Assembly: GCF_008086045.1 (NCBI RefSeq)
Contig: NZ_VSEY01000039.1
Location: 62,001 to 126,000, forward strand
Direction of reading: 5' to 3'
DNA: 64,000 nt
Origin: Nonomuraea sp. PA05
Lineage (GTDB): Bacteria; Actinomycetota; Actinomycetes; Streptosporangiales; Streptosporangiaceae
A program made the translations under genes and the position numbers. Below are positions 26,438 to 33,160 of the stretch, in pieces (the first letter of the stretch is position 1; each line of letters starts with the position of its first letter). The notes under the pieces are model-generated. The model was not told the DNA's origin. It saw only the letters and a list, made by a program, of their open reading frames with translations, and ran no database searches.

Positions 26438-27060
26438 CAACAGGGACTTTCTGGGTCGGGGGTATGGGAGGGCCTGACGAGCAACCCGTCGAGCAGCACG
26501 GAGACGATCTCCTCGTCCGCCATGTCCGCGAGGCCGCCGCCCGCGTCGATGCCGGGATGCACCGACACCGCGACCAGCATCAGCAGCATCTGCGCCGCCG
26601 CCTCGGGCGAGCGCCGCAACCGGTCACGATCGGGCTCCATCAGGGCGGCCAGCGCCCCCTGGATCCGGCGACGGCCGTCGATCATGTGCTGGCGGAACTC
26701 GGCGTCCTCGGCCATCAGCTCGCGGGGGAACGCCATCAGATTCGCATTGGCCCTCATCCCCGCCCGTAACGTCGCGACCGCCTCGCACAACCGCTCACGC
26801 AGCCCGGGCCGCCCGCCGATGGCCGCGAGCGCGTCCGTGGCCTGACGCCGGTCGAACGCGCACATCAGCGCCGCCCGCAGCAGCGTCGCCTTGTCAGGAA
26901 AGACACCGAAGATCGTGCCCTCGGCGACGCCCGCCGCCTCGGCGATCTGACGGGTGCTCACCGCCGCGCCGTGCTCCCGCAACAGCGGGACGGTGGCGGC
27001 GATCAGCGCGGCCCGGCGGTCTTCCGGCGCCATGGCGGGCACCCTCCGCCTCTTGTTCAT
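26437..27060 (-). CDS. TetR-family repressor of the ABC exporter operon
   Basis: A 207-residue regulator with the N-terminal helix-turn-helix VSTRQIAEAAGVAEGTIFGVFPDKATLLRAAL (residues about 30-60) and a ligand-binding helical C-terminus. ATG 27058-27060 is preferred, because the frame upstream runs through a near-perfect 20-bp palindrome that is the obvious operator. The stop overlaps the exporter start, so repressor and pump are coupled. Induction by the exported compound is the expected logic. Confidence 0.88.
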   Translation of the reverse strand: MNKRRRVPAMAPEDRRAALIAATVPLLREHGAAVSTRQIAEAAGVAEGTIFGVFPDKATLLRAALMCAFDRRQATDALAAIGGRPGLRERLCEAVATLRAGMRANANLMAFPRELMAEDAEFRQHMIDGRRRIQGALAALMEPDRDRLRRSPEAAAQMLLMLVAVSVHPGIDAGGGLADMADEEIVSVLLDGLLVRPSHTPDPESPC

Positions 27061-27073
27061 GCCGCGAAGCGTA

Positions 27074-27093
27074 ATGAGCGAGTACTCACTCAT
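27074..27093. promoter_or_regulatory. TetR operator ATGAGCGAGTACTCACTCAT
   Basis: A 20-bp palindrome with a single mismatched pair, 14 bp before the tetR start and 65 bp before the divergent polyketide-synthase-like gene. The ANTGAGTACTCANT-like core is typical of repressors that control adjacent ABC pumps. Confidence 0.7.
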
Positions 27094-27158
27094 TCAAGTG
27101 GTTTTATGGCGAGGACAGCGGACGGGAATGCGACCCTTCAGGCACGCACAGTAGTCAT

Positions 27159-29786
27159 ATGCGATGCGAACTCGATGCCGGGCAGCAGCTTCCGACGATC
27201 GCCCTGCGCCGCGCCGCCCCGCATCCACCCGGCGAGGGCGAGACGTGCTGGCTGCCCATGCCCGGCGTGATCCTCGCCAGAGCCGGCGAGCAGATCGAAC
27301 AGGTTCGCGCGGCCTGGCGCGCCTGCCGCTACGAACGCTTCCTTCCCGAGGCCACCCGTGCCCTCCTGCACCGCCACGCCGACGCCCTCACCCGCCTCCT
27401 CCCCACCGCCACCCCGTTCACCATGGACGATCTCATCGCCGCCGGTCTGCTCCCCCGCCACCGCCGCCTCGTCACCTTCCTCCTCCACCTGCTGCGCGAA
27501 CACGGCCTCGCGACCCGCCTCCCCCCGGACGGCCGGTGGCGCCTCGCCGTCCCCGCCGACCCCGCCGAGCTCACCCGCGGCCTCCTCCTGCGGCATCCCG
27601 CGTTCGTCACCGAGGTGGCCCTGGCCGCCCGCATGGGACGCCACCTCCCCGCCGTGCTCCGCGGCGAGCACGACCTCGCGGAGCTGGCGCGCCAGTATCC
27701 GCACGACGTCACGCCCGTTTCCCGCTTCACCGAACGGCTGGTGCGCGCCCTCCTCGGCCAGATCGTCGCCGCCTGGCCGGGCGACCGTCCCCTCCGCGTA
27801 CTGGAGATCGGCGGCGGCACCGGAGCCACCACCGCCGCCCTCCTCCCCCTCCTGCCACCCCGGCTCACCCGCTACACCTTCACCGACCCCGACCCGTCCG
27901 CCCTCACCGCCGCCCGCCACCGCTTCTCCGGCTCCGGCCTCCTCGACCACCAGCGGCTCGACCTCGACACCGACCCCACGTCCCAGGGCCTGGCCACCGG
28001 CGCCTTCGACGTGGTCATCGCCGCCGACACCCTGCACACCGCCCGCGACCTGCCCGCCGCGCTCGACCGCGTCCGCAGCCTGCTCGCACCCGGCGGGCAC
28101 CTGCTGGCCGTCGAGACCCACCACCCGGGCCTGCTGCTGGCCGGCCCCGGTGCGCTGTCGCACGCTTGGCCCGCCGAGAACGATCCGCTGCGGCCACGTA
28201 CGTCGCTGCTGCGGCGCGAGCAGTGGGCGCCGTTGCTGCGGGAGTGCGGCTTCACGCACGTCGTCCAGACCAGCGACGACGCCCTGCCCGCCCGGGACGC
28301 CTTCTCCGTGCTGCTCGCCGCCCGCCCCCGCGCCCGCGCGCGGGCGCGTGACCTGCCGGCCGCCGCGCCCGAGACCCGGTGGATCATCGTGGCGGAAGGC
28401 GAGGACGGGCTGCCGCTGGCCGGGGCGGTCGCGGAGCTACTGGTCGCGCCGGACGCGAGCGCGTCGGGCGGCTCTGCGAGCAAGGGGGCTGTCGCGGTGC
28501 TCGCCGCTCAGGAGCCGGACCGCTGGCGAGAGCTCATGTCCGGCCGCCCCTCCGACAAGAGGGTCGCCGTCACGTTCGTCCCCTCGTCCGGACACCGGCC
28601 CCACCCCGGCGCCGAACCACCTCACACCCGCGCCCTGCGAACCATCGCCCGCGCCATCACCGGCCTCCCCACCTCCATCAACCGCTCCCTCTACGTCGTC
28701 ACCCGCCCCTCTCCACCGGACACGACCCTCCACGAGACCGCCAGATCCATCGCCCGCGAACACCCCGGCCTGCACCTCCCCCGCATCAACCTGCACCCCG
28801 GCGGCAATCTCGCCACCGACGCCCGCAGGCTGGCCCACGAGCTCCTGGCCACCCCGACCGACCACGAGATCGTCCTGACCCCGAGAGGCCGCTTCGTCAT
28901 CCACGAACAGCCGCCCACCCCCCTCACCCCCTGCGCGCTCGACGCCACCGCACCGGCATGGACCCGCACCAGCCCGCCTCCGCCACCCGGCCCCGGCATG
29001 GTGACCATCGAGGTGCACGCCGCCACCCTGCACGGTCGACCCGGGTCCGGGCCCGGCTGGTGGGCCTGCGCCGGCCGGGTCACCGCCGTGGGCACGAACG
29101 TGACGGGCGTCAGGCCGGGCGACCGCGTGTCCGGCCTCGCCTCCGGCACGCCCGCCTCCCACACCCTCGCCTCGGCCCGCCTCCTCACCCGCACCCCGCC
29201 GGGGACGAGCGACGCCGAGGCAGCCACCGTCCCGCTGCCGCACCTGCACGCCCATCTCGCCCTGACCGTCCAGGCCAAGCTGTCGCCGGACGAAACCCTG
29301 CTCCTGCACGACGACGCCACGGGTCCCGGCCTTGCGGCGCTGCGGCACGCCCTTCACTGCGGCGCCCGGGTCATCGCCGCCGCCCGCACCCCGGCCCAGC
29401 GCGACCTCCTGCTGACGCTCGGCGCGTGGCGCGTCCTCGACGCCCTCGCCCCGGACGCGCCCCGCCAGGTTCTGCGGCTGACGGACGGGCGCGGCGCCGA
29501 CGTCATGGCGGGGCCCGCGCCGTCCGGCTGGGAGCGCGCGCTGAACCCGGACGGCCGCTACGTCCACCTCGGCGCCGCGGACCCGTCCGATCCGGACGTG
29601 TTCGCCGAGGTCATGTCGGGCAGTGCGACAGCCCGGGACGGCGGGTGCCTGCCGCTACCGTTCAGCGCCTATCCCGCGGCGCGGGTGCGGGATGCGCTGG
29701 CGGCGGCGCGGGAGGGCTCGGCCCTGGGCGAGATCGTGCTCTGCTTCGACCCGTTGGACGACCCTCCCGCGCCCTTTACAAAGTAG
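27159..29786 (+). CDS. Stand-alone methyltransferase/pseudo-ketoreductase/enoylreductase-like protein (polyketide synthase fragment architecture)
   Basis: An 875-residue protein. Residues about 30-390 are a polyketide-synthase-type C-methyltransferase with SAM loop LRVLEIGGGTGATTAALL (about residue 214), acidic YTFTDPDPSALTAAR, and VVIAADTLHTARDLPAAL. Residues about 400-600 resemble the structural ketoreductase half (SIAREHPGLHLPRINLHPGG) with no NADPH loop. Residues about 610-875 are an MDR/enoylreductase-like module (CAGRVTAVGTNVTGVRPGDRVSGLAS in pieces, then GPGLAALRHALHCGARVIAAA) whose N-terminal part is shortened. No ketosynthase, acyltransferase or carrier domain is present. The order matches part of an iterative reducing synthase. 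The ATG at 27159 lacks a clear ribosome site; 27258 is an alternative. It is divergent from the tetR-exporter operon. Confidence 0.75.
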   Translation: MRCELDAGQQLPTIALRRAAPHPPGEGETCWLPMPGVILARAGEQIEQVRAAWRACRYERFLPEATRALLHRHADALTRLLPTATPFTMDDLIAAGLLPRHRRLVTFLLHLLREHGLATRLPPDGRWRLAVPADPAELTRGLLLRHPAFVTEVALAARMGRHLPAVLRGEHDLAELARQYPHDVTPVSRFTERLVRALLGQIVAAWPGDRPLRVLEIGGGTGATTAALLPLLPPRLTRYTFTDPDPSALTAARHRFSGSGLLDHQRLDLDTDPTSQGLATGAFDVVIAADTLHTARDLPAALDRVRSLLAPGGHLLAVETHHPGLLLAGPGALSHAWPAENDPLRPRTSLLRREQWAPLLRECGFTHVVQTSDDALPARDAFSVLLAARPRARARARDLPAAAPETRWIIVAEGEDGLPLAGAVAELLVAPDASASGGSASKGAVAVLAAQEPDRWRELMSGRPSDKRVAVTFVPSSGHRPHPGAEPPHTRALRTIARAITGLPTSINRSLYVVTRPSPPDTTLHETARSIAREHPGLHLPRINLHPGGNLATDARRLAHELLATPTDHEIVLTPRGRFVIHEQPPTPLTPCALDATAPAWTRTSPPPPPGPGMVTIEVHAATLHGRPGSGPGWWACAGRVTAVGTNVTGVRPGDRVSGLASGTPASHTLASARLLTRTPPGTSDAEAATVPLPHLHAHLALTVQAKLSPDETLLLHDDATGPGLAALRHALHCGARVIAAARTPAQRDLLLTLGAWRVLDALAPDAPRQVLRLTDGRGADVMAGPAPSGWERALNPDGRYVHLGAADPSDPDVFAEVMSGSATARDGGCLPLPFSAYPAARVRDALAAAREGSALGEIVLCFDPLDDPPAPFTK

Positions 29787-29787
29787 A

Positions 29788-29994
29788 TCAGCTCGTGGCG
29801 CGCTGGAGGCTGAGCGGCCGCATGTCGGTCCAGTGCTCCTCGACGTACTGGAGGGCGTCGGCACGCGGACCCGGGCCGAAGGCGACCCGCCAGCCCGCGG
29901 GCACGTCGGCGAAGTCGGGCCAGAGCGAGTGCTGACCCTCGTCGTTGACGAGGACGAGGAAGATGCCGTTCTCGTCGTCGAAGGGATTCGTCAC
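29788..29994 (-). CDS. mbtH: MbtH-family protein, iron-regulated
   Basis: A 68-residue chaperone-like activator of nonribosomal peptide synthetase adenylation domains. The signature is complete: NPFDDENGIFLVLVNDEGQ, HSLWPDFADVPAGW and YVEEHWTDMRPLSL. The start is GTG 29992-29994 with GGAGG 4 nt before it. An IdeR/DtxR-type box lies 33 bp upstream, so expression should rise under iron limitation, as for siderophore biosynthesis. No synthetase gene lies in this window, making it an orphan that probably serves a siderophore assembly line elsewhere. It converges with the methyltransferase/enoylreductase gene 1 bp away. Confidence 0.92.
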   Translation of the reverse strand: MTNPFDDENGIFLVLVNDEGQHSLWPDFADVPAGWRVAFGPGPRADALQYVEEHWTDMRPLSLQRATS

Positions 29995-30027
29995 AGAACC
30001 TCCACAGGGTGATCCGGCTGCACATGG

Positions 30028-30046
30028 TTAGGTTAGGCATACCTAA
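30028..30046. promoter_or_regulatory. IdeR/DmdR (DtxR-family) iron box
   Basis: TTAGGTTAGGCATACCTAA matches the consensus TTAGGTTAGGCTAACCTAA at 17 of 19 positions. It lies 33 bp upstream of mbtH and 81 bp upstream of the divergent LuxR-type gene. Confidence 0.85.
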
Positions 30047-30127
30047 TTTTGTTGGCAAGTGCACGGAGACGCCCCTTTTCCGGCGGTCTGTCTAACATGG
30101 GCCGAGTTCTTGGGAGAAGGGAGGCTT

Positions 30128-30853
30128 GTGGAAGAGAGCATGCCGCTGGGCCAGCTCGCCCGCCGGCTCGAAGAGGTGGTCAGCGAGCTGCGGGGCCTGC
30201 CCGTGGACGTCGAACGGCTGGAGGACGGCGAACTCGTCCGGCAGCGGATCCTGGAGGCGGCGGCCACGGCCCGCGAGGTGCGCGCCATGCAGCCGGTGGG
30301 GCCGGCCGAGACGGAGCGGCACGAGGGCATCAGCCGGCGCGAGAACCTCGACGCCCTGGCGCGCGGCTTGAGGATGCGCACGATCGTGCACGCCGACGTG
30401 CTCGACGAGCCACGCAAGGTGTCCAGAATCAGGCAACTGCACGCCGCCGGCGATCTGCACCGGGTGGTGGACCAGCCCATCCAGCAATTGATCATCTTCG
30501 ACCGCGCGGTGGCGTTCCTCCAGTTCACGCCCGTCGCCTACTCGCCCGGAGCGCTCGCGATCAGGCAGCAGAGCCTGATCACCGCGCTGATCGACCTGTT
30601 CGAGCAGACGTGGGAGCGGGCCCGCGAGGTCACCGAGCCGACCCGCCAGCTCAGCTCGCGCGAGCGGGAGGTGCTCGCGCTGATCGCCGAGGGACGGTCC
30701 AACAGCGCGGTCGCGCGGGCGCTGTCGATCACCGAGGCGGCCGTGGGCAAGCATGTGGCCGGCCTGTTCACGAAGCTGGAGATCCCGGCCACGGCCGATG
30801 ACAACCGGCGGGTGCTGGCGGTGCTCGCCTACCTTCGGGGGGCGGTCAGGTAG
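30128..30853 (+). CDS. LuxR-type transcriptional regulator
   Basis: A 241-residue protein with a C-terminal LuxR/GerE helix-turn-helix (TRQLSSREREVLALIAEG, NSAVARALSITEAAVGKHVAGL). The N-terminal 165 residues resemble the TrmB/PLD-like sensor of other actinobacterial regulators (VRAMQPVGPAET, LRMRTIVHADVLDEPR, RAVAFLQFTP). GTG 30128-30130 is chosen because GGGAGG precedes it; ATG 30140 is further from the ribosome site. It is divergent from mbtH, and the iron box is close enough to influence it. Confidence 0.82.
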   Translation: MEESMPLGQLARRLEEVVSELRGLPVDVERLEDGELVRQRILEAAATAREVRAMQPVGPAETERHEGISRRENLDALARGLRMRTIVHADVLDEPRKVSRIRQLHAAGDLHRVVDQPIQQLIIFDRAVAFLQFTPVAYSPGALAIRQQSLITALIDLFEQTWERAREVTEPTRQLSSREREVLALIAEGRSNSAVARALSITEAAVGKHVAGLFTKLEIPATADDNRRVLAVLAYLRGAVR

Positions 30854-30923
30854 GGCCAGCCCGACCTCGTACTCGGCTCAGGGCCCGCGCGGGGATGGGC
30901 CGGCAGGCTGTTGGATGATCAGC

Positions 30924-31580
30924 ATGCAACGCATGACCGGACTGCTCATCGGCGCCGTCTTCGGTGCCGTCTTCGTCTTCGTGAACACGCACGACCCGCT
31001 GAGCGGCACGGCGGTGCTCGTGCTGCGGGTGATCGCGGGCCTGGCCGCCGTCGCCGTCCTCGCCCTGTGGTTCACCGCCGCCCGCAGAGAGCGGACCGGC
31101 GGCGCCCCACAGGAACCTCGCGCACAGCCTGCTCCGCAGGAGGCCCGCACGCCGACCGTTCCGCAGGGGGCCCGCACGCTGCCCGTTCCGCAGGAGGCCC
31201 GCACGCAGCGGGACGGCGGCGGCGCTCCCCGGGGAGGCATGTTCGGGCGGGGCTATGTCGCCGTCGTGGTCGTGGAGGCGATCATGCTGTTCGGCGGCCT
31301 GCGGGTGCTCGCCGCGCTGGAAGCCCCCGAGCAGGCCAACGTGGCGTGGGTGGCGCTGGTGGTGGGCGTACACTTCGTCGTCCTGGCCCCCATCTGGAAG
31401 AGCTGGGACATCGCCGTCCCCGGCGCGGTGCTCACCCTGCTCGGCATCGCGGGCCTCGTCCTCGCGCCGACGTCCGTCGCGGCCTGGGTGCCCATCCTCA
31501 GCGGCGTGCTGTCGGGGATCGTCCTGCTGGCGGGCACCGTGACCGTGAGCTGGCGAAGCGTCGCGGGCCGCACGCCGTGA
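30924..31580 (+). CDS. Small membrane protein with a repeat-rich linker
   Basis: A protein of about 218 residues. Two N-terminal membrane segments (LLIGAVFGAVFVFVNT; AVLVLRVIAGLAAVAVLALW) are followed by a hydrophilic linker of 27-bp repeats (PQEARTPTV type), then four more membrane segments including YVAVVVVEAIMLFGG. No family is recognised. The start could be any of ATG 30915, 30924 or 30933; none has a strong ribosome site. It lies alone between the LuxR-type gene and a convergent NTF2-like gene. Confidence 0.62.
   Translation: MQRMTGLLIGAVFGAVFVFVNTHDPLSGTAVLVLRVIAGLAAVAVLALWFTAARRERTGGAPQEPRAQPAPQEARTPTVPQGARTLPVPQEARTQRDGGGAPRGGMFGRGYVAVVVVEAIMLFGGLRVLAALEAPEQANVAWVALVVGVHFVVLAPIWKSWDIAVPGAVLTLLGIAGLVLAPTSVAAWVPILSGVLSGIVLLAGTVTVSWRSVAGRTP
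31134..31208 (+). repeat. 27-bp in-frame tandem repeats in the linker of a membrane protein
   Basis: Nearly three units starting at 31134, 31161 and 31188, each beginning CCGCAGG(A/G)GGCCCGCACG, encode PQxARTxxV. They expand the cytosolic linker only. Confidence 0.85.
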
Positions 31581-31587
31581 TCACCGC

Positions 31588-31989
31588 TTACGGACGCCAG
31601 AAGGCATCGTGCGCTCGCTGGTCAGCCACATACTCCCAGCGTTCCGTGACCAGCCCTCGCTCCATGTGGAAGACGTTGAAGTTGTCCATGGCGATCCGCT
31701 TCCCTCGACGCTCCGCCGTCCAGCGATGGAGGGTGACCGCATAGGAGTCGTTGCCCTCCGCGGAAAGCAGCCGGGTCTTGAAGGTGCCGTTCGTTTCCGC
31801 GAGCGCGAGCCGGCCAAGCTCGATGATCGCCTCCTTACCGCGATGCTCGCCTGCCACAATGCTGTTCCCACCGACGTGAAAAACGGCGTCATCGGCGATC
31901 AGATCGAGATAACCGTTGATATCGCCATTCTCGATCAACTCGTAGAGGCAGCGGGCGAGCTCGGCGTTCGGGTGCGGATCCGGCCCCAT
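31588..31989 (-). CDS. NTF2-like (SnoaL-type) protein
   Basis: A 133-residue protein with the fold signature ARCLYELIENGDINGYLDLI, VFHVGGNSIVAGEHRGKEAI and VERGLVTERWEYV-like end (MERGLVTERWEYVADQ). Ketosteroid-isomerase-fold proteins of this size are isomerases, hydrolases or ligand binders. ATG 31987-31989 is taken as start; a GTG at 32005-32007 would add six residues. It follows the thioesterase gene by about 50 bp on the same strand. Confidence 0.75.
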   Translation of the reverse strand: MGPDPHPNAELARCLYELIENGDINGYLDLIADDAVFHVGGNSIVAGEHRGKEAIIELGRLALAETNGTFKTRLLSAEGNDSYAVTLHRWTAERRGKRIAMDNFNVFHMERGLVTERWEYVADQRAHDAFWRP

Positions 31990-32038
31990 GGGGCCACCAT
32001 GCCACACACCTCATGATTGACAAGCCGTACACCGGACC

Positions 32039-32485
32039 TCAGCACGCCGCCGCCCGTTGCAACAATGGCTCGGTGGCGGTGCGGAGTTCGTCACTGAAGG
32101 GCGTGGGACGCAAAGTGGCCGGGTCGAGATTCACATTCACCCGGTAACCGTCGGCGTGCACCACTTCCCGCTCAGGCGACACCACGCGAAATCCGTACAC
32201 ACCGCTGGTCCGCCCCAACCGCTCGATCCAGAAATGCACCAGCGGCTGGCCCGCCCCCACGATCGGCGCGTGATAAGTCACCTTGAACTCCCGCACCGCC
32301 AGGAACACGTCCTTGAACGCCGACCGCGCCGCGTCAGGCGACCACCCCAGCCGTTGCCAATAGGCTCCGATCGCCCGCTCCACCAGCAGCGCGTACCGGG
32401 AATTGTGCAACAGCCCCATGGCGTCGAGGTCGTCGAAATGCACCTGGACCGGCTCGTACACGCCGTTGTCGGCCACCATCGTCAT
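32039..32485 (-). CDS. Hotdog-fold acyl-CoA thioesterase
   Basis: A 148-residue protein of the 4-hydroxybenzoyl-CoA thioesterase/YbgC group. The active-site strand is VHFDDLDAMGLLHNSRYALLVE, with the catalytic Asp in DDLDAMG; the core is FLAVREFKVTYHAPIVGAG. It would hydrolyse short- or aromatic-acyl-CoA. ATG 32483-32485 starts 2 nt after the tetR stop, so repressor and enzyme are one operon under the 30-bp palindrome. Confidence 0.85.
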   Translation of the reverse strand: MTMVADNGVYEPVQVHFDDLDAMGLLHNSRYALLVERAIGAYWQRLGWSPDAARSAFKDVFLAVREFKVTYHAPIVGAGQPLVHFWIERLGRTSGVYGFRVVSPEREVVHADGYRVNVNLDPATLRPTPFSDELRTATEPLLQRAAAC

Positions 32486-32487
32486 GA

Positions 32488-33120
32488 TCAGTCCTCCGGG
32501 AGAAGTGCGGGGTCGGGGCAGAGCGCGCGCAGGCGCTGCAGGACGGCGCGGCGGGCATGCGTGAGGGCGGCGGGCCCGTCGTGCAGGCGCGAGTGGATGA
32601 TCACCATCTCACCGAGCGCGTCGATCTCGTACGCGAGCTGCGCCGGATCCGCCCCGTCCACCAGCTCGCCCAGTTCCCTGGCCTCGGCCACCAGCCGCTG
32701 GATGAACTCCTGCCACTCGCGCATGGCCCGCGCCACCCGATCGTGCACGGCCCCAGGCCGGTCGTCGAACTCGGCCTGGACGGTGAAGAAGAAGCACCCT
32801 CCGGGCAGCACGCCGTCGCCGTAGAACCGCAGCCGCGCCTCGTGCAGCGCGAACAGCCGCCGCACGCCGGCGGGAGCGCCCATGGCGGGTGCGACGACGT
32901 GCTCGCGCCACTGGCGGGTGGCCCACTCCACGGCGTCGAGCTGCAGCTCCTCCTTGTCACGCCAATGCGCGAAGAACCCGGACTTGCTGGTGCCGGTGGC
33001 CGTCGCCAGCCGTCCCAGCGAGAGGCCGTCCAGCCCTTCGACGGAGGCCAGCCCCACCGTCCGCTCGAGAATCGCCTCCCGGCTGCGCAACCCGCGCAGC
33101 CGTCGGCCGTCCTGTGTCAT
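32488..33120 (-). CDS. TetR-family regulator
   Basis: A 210-residue regulator with the N-terminal helix-turn-helix SREAILERTVGLASVEGLDG, LSLGRLATATGTSKSGFFAH and the helix WRDKEELQLDAVEWATRQWR. The C-terminal domain is of the TetR_C type with FFFTVQAEFDDRPG. ATG 33118-33120 is used; three codons upstream is another start inside the operator-proximal region. A 30-bp palindrome ends 10 bp upstream, so autorepression and control of the thioesterase are likely. Confidence 0.88.
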   Translation of the reverse strand: MTQDGRRLRGLRSREAILERTVGLASVEGLDGLSLGRLATATGTSKSGFFAHWRDKEELQLDAVEWATRQWREHVVAPAMGAPAGVRRLFALHEARLRFYGDGVLPGGCFFFTVQAEFDDRPGAVHDRVARAMREWQEFIQRLVAEARELGELVDGADPAQLAYEIDALGEMVIIHSRLHDGPAALTHARRAVLQRLRALCPDPALLPED

Positions 33121-33129
33121 GCCGCCCAA

Positions 33130-33159
33130 ACTATATGAACGACCGGTCGGTTGTATAGT
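33130..33159. promoter_or_regulatory. 30-bp palindromic TetR operator centred on ACCGGT
   Basis: The arms ACTATATGAACGACC and GGTCGGTTGTATAGT pair at 12 of 15 positions. The site includes TATAGT/TATACA elements and sits between the tetR start (33120) and the stop of the DUF4132 gene (33161), so it must overlap the tetR promoter. Confidence 0.7.
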
Positions 33160-33160
33160 T

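Noticed and set aside
20743..26845. Long plus-strand open frames through the amidohydrolase and ABC exporter region
   Set aside because: They are His/Arg/Gln-rich shadows of conserved minus-strand genes with intact Walker and metal motifs.
27138..29567. Long minus-strand open frames opposite the methyltransferase/enoylreductase gene
   Set aside because: Gly/Glu/Arg-rich low-complexity translation without domains; the plus strand encodes recognisable SAM and MDR motifs.
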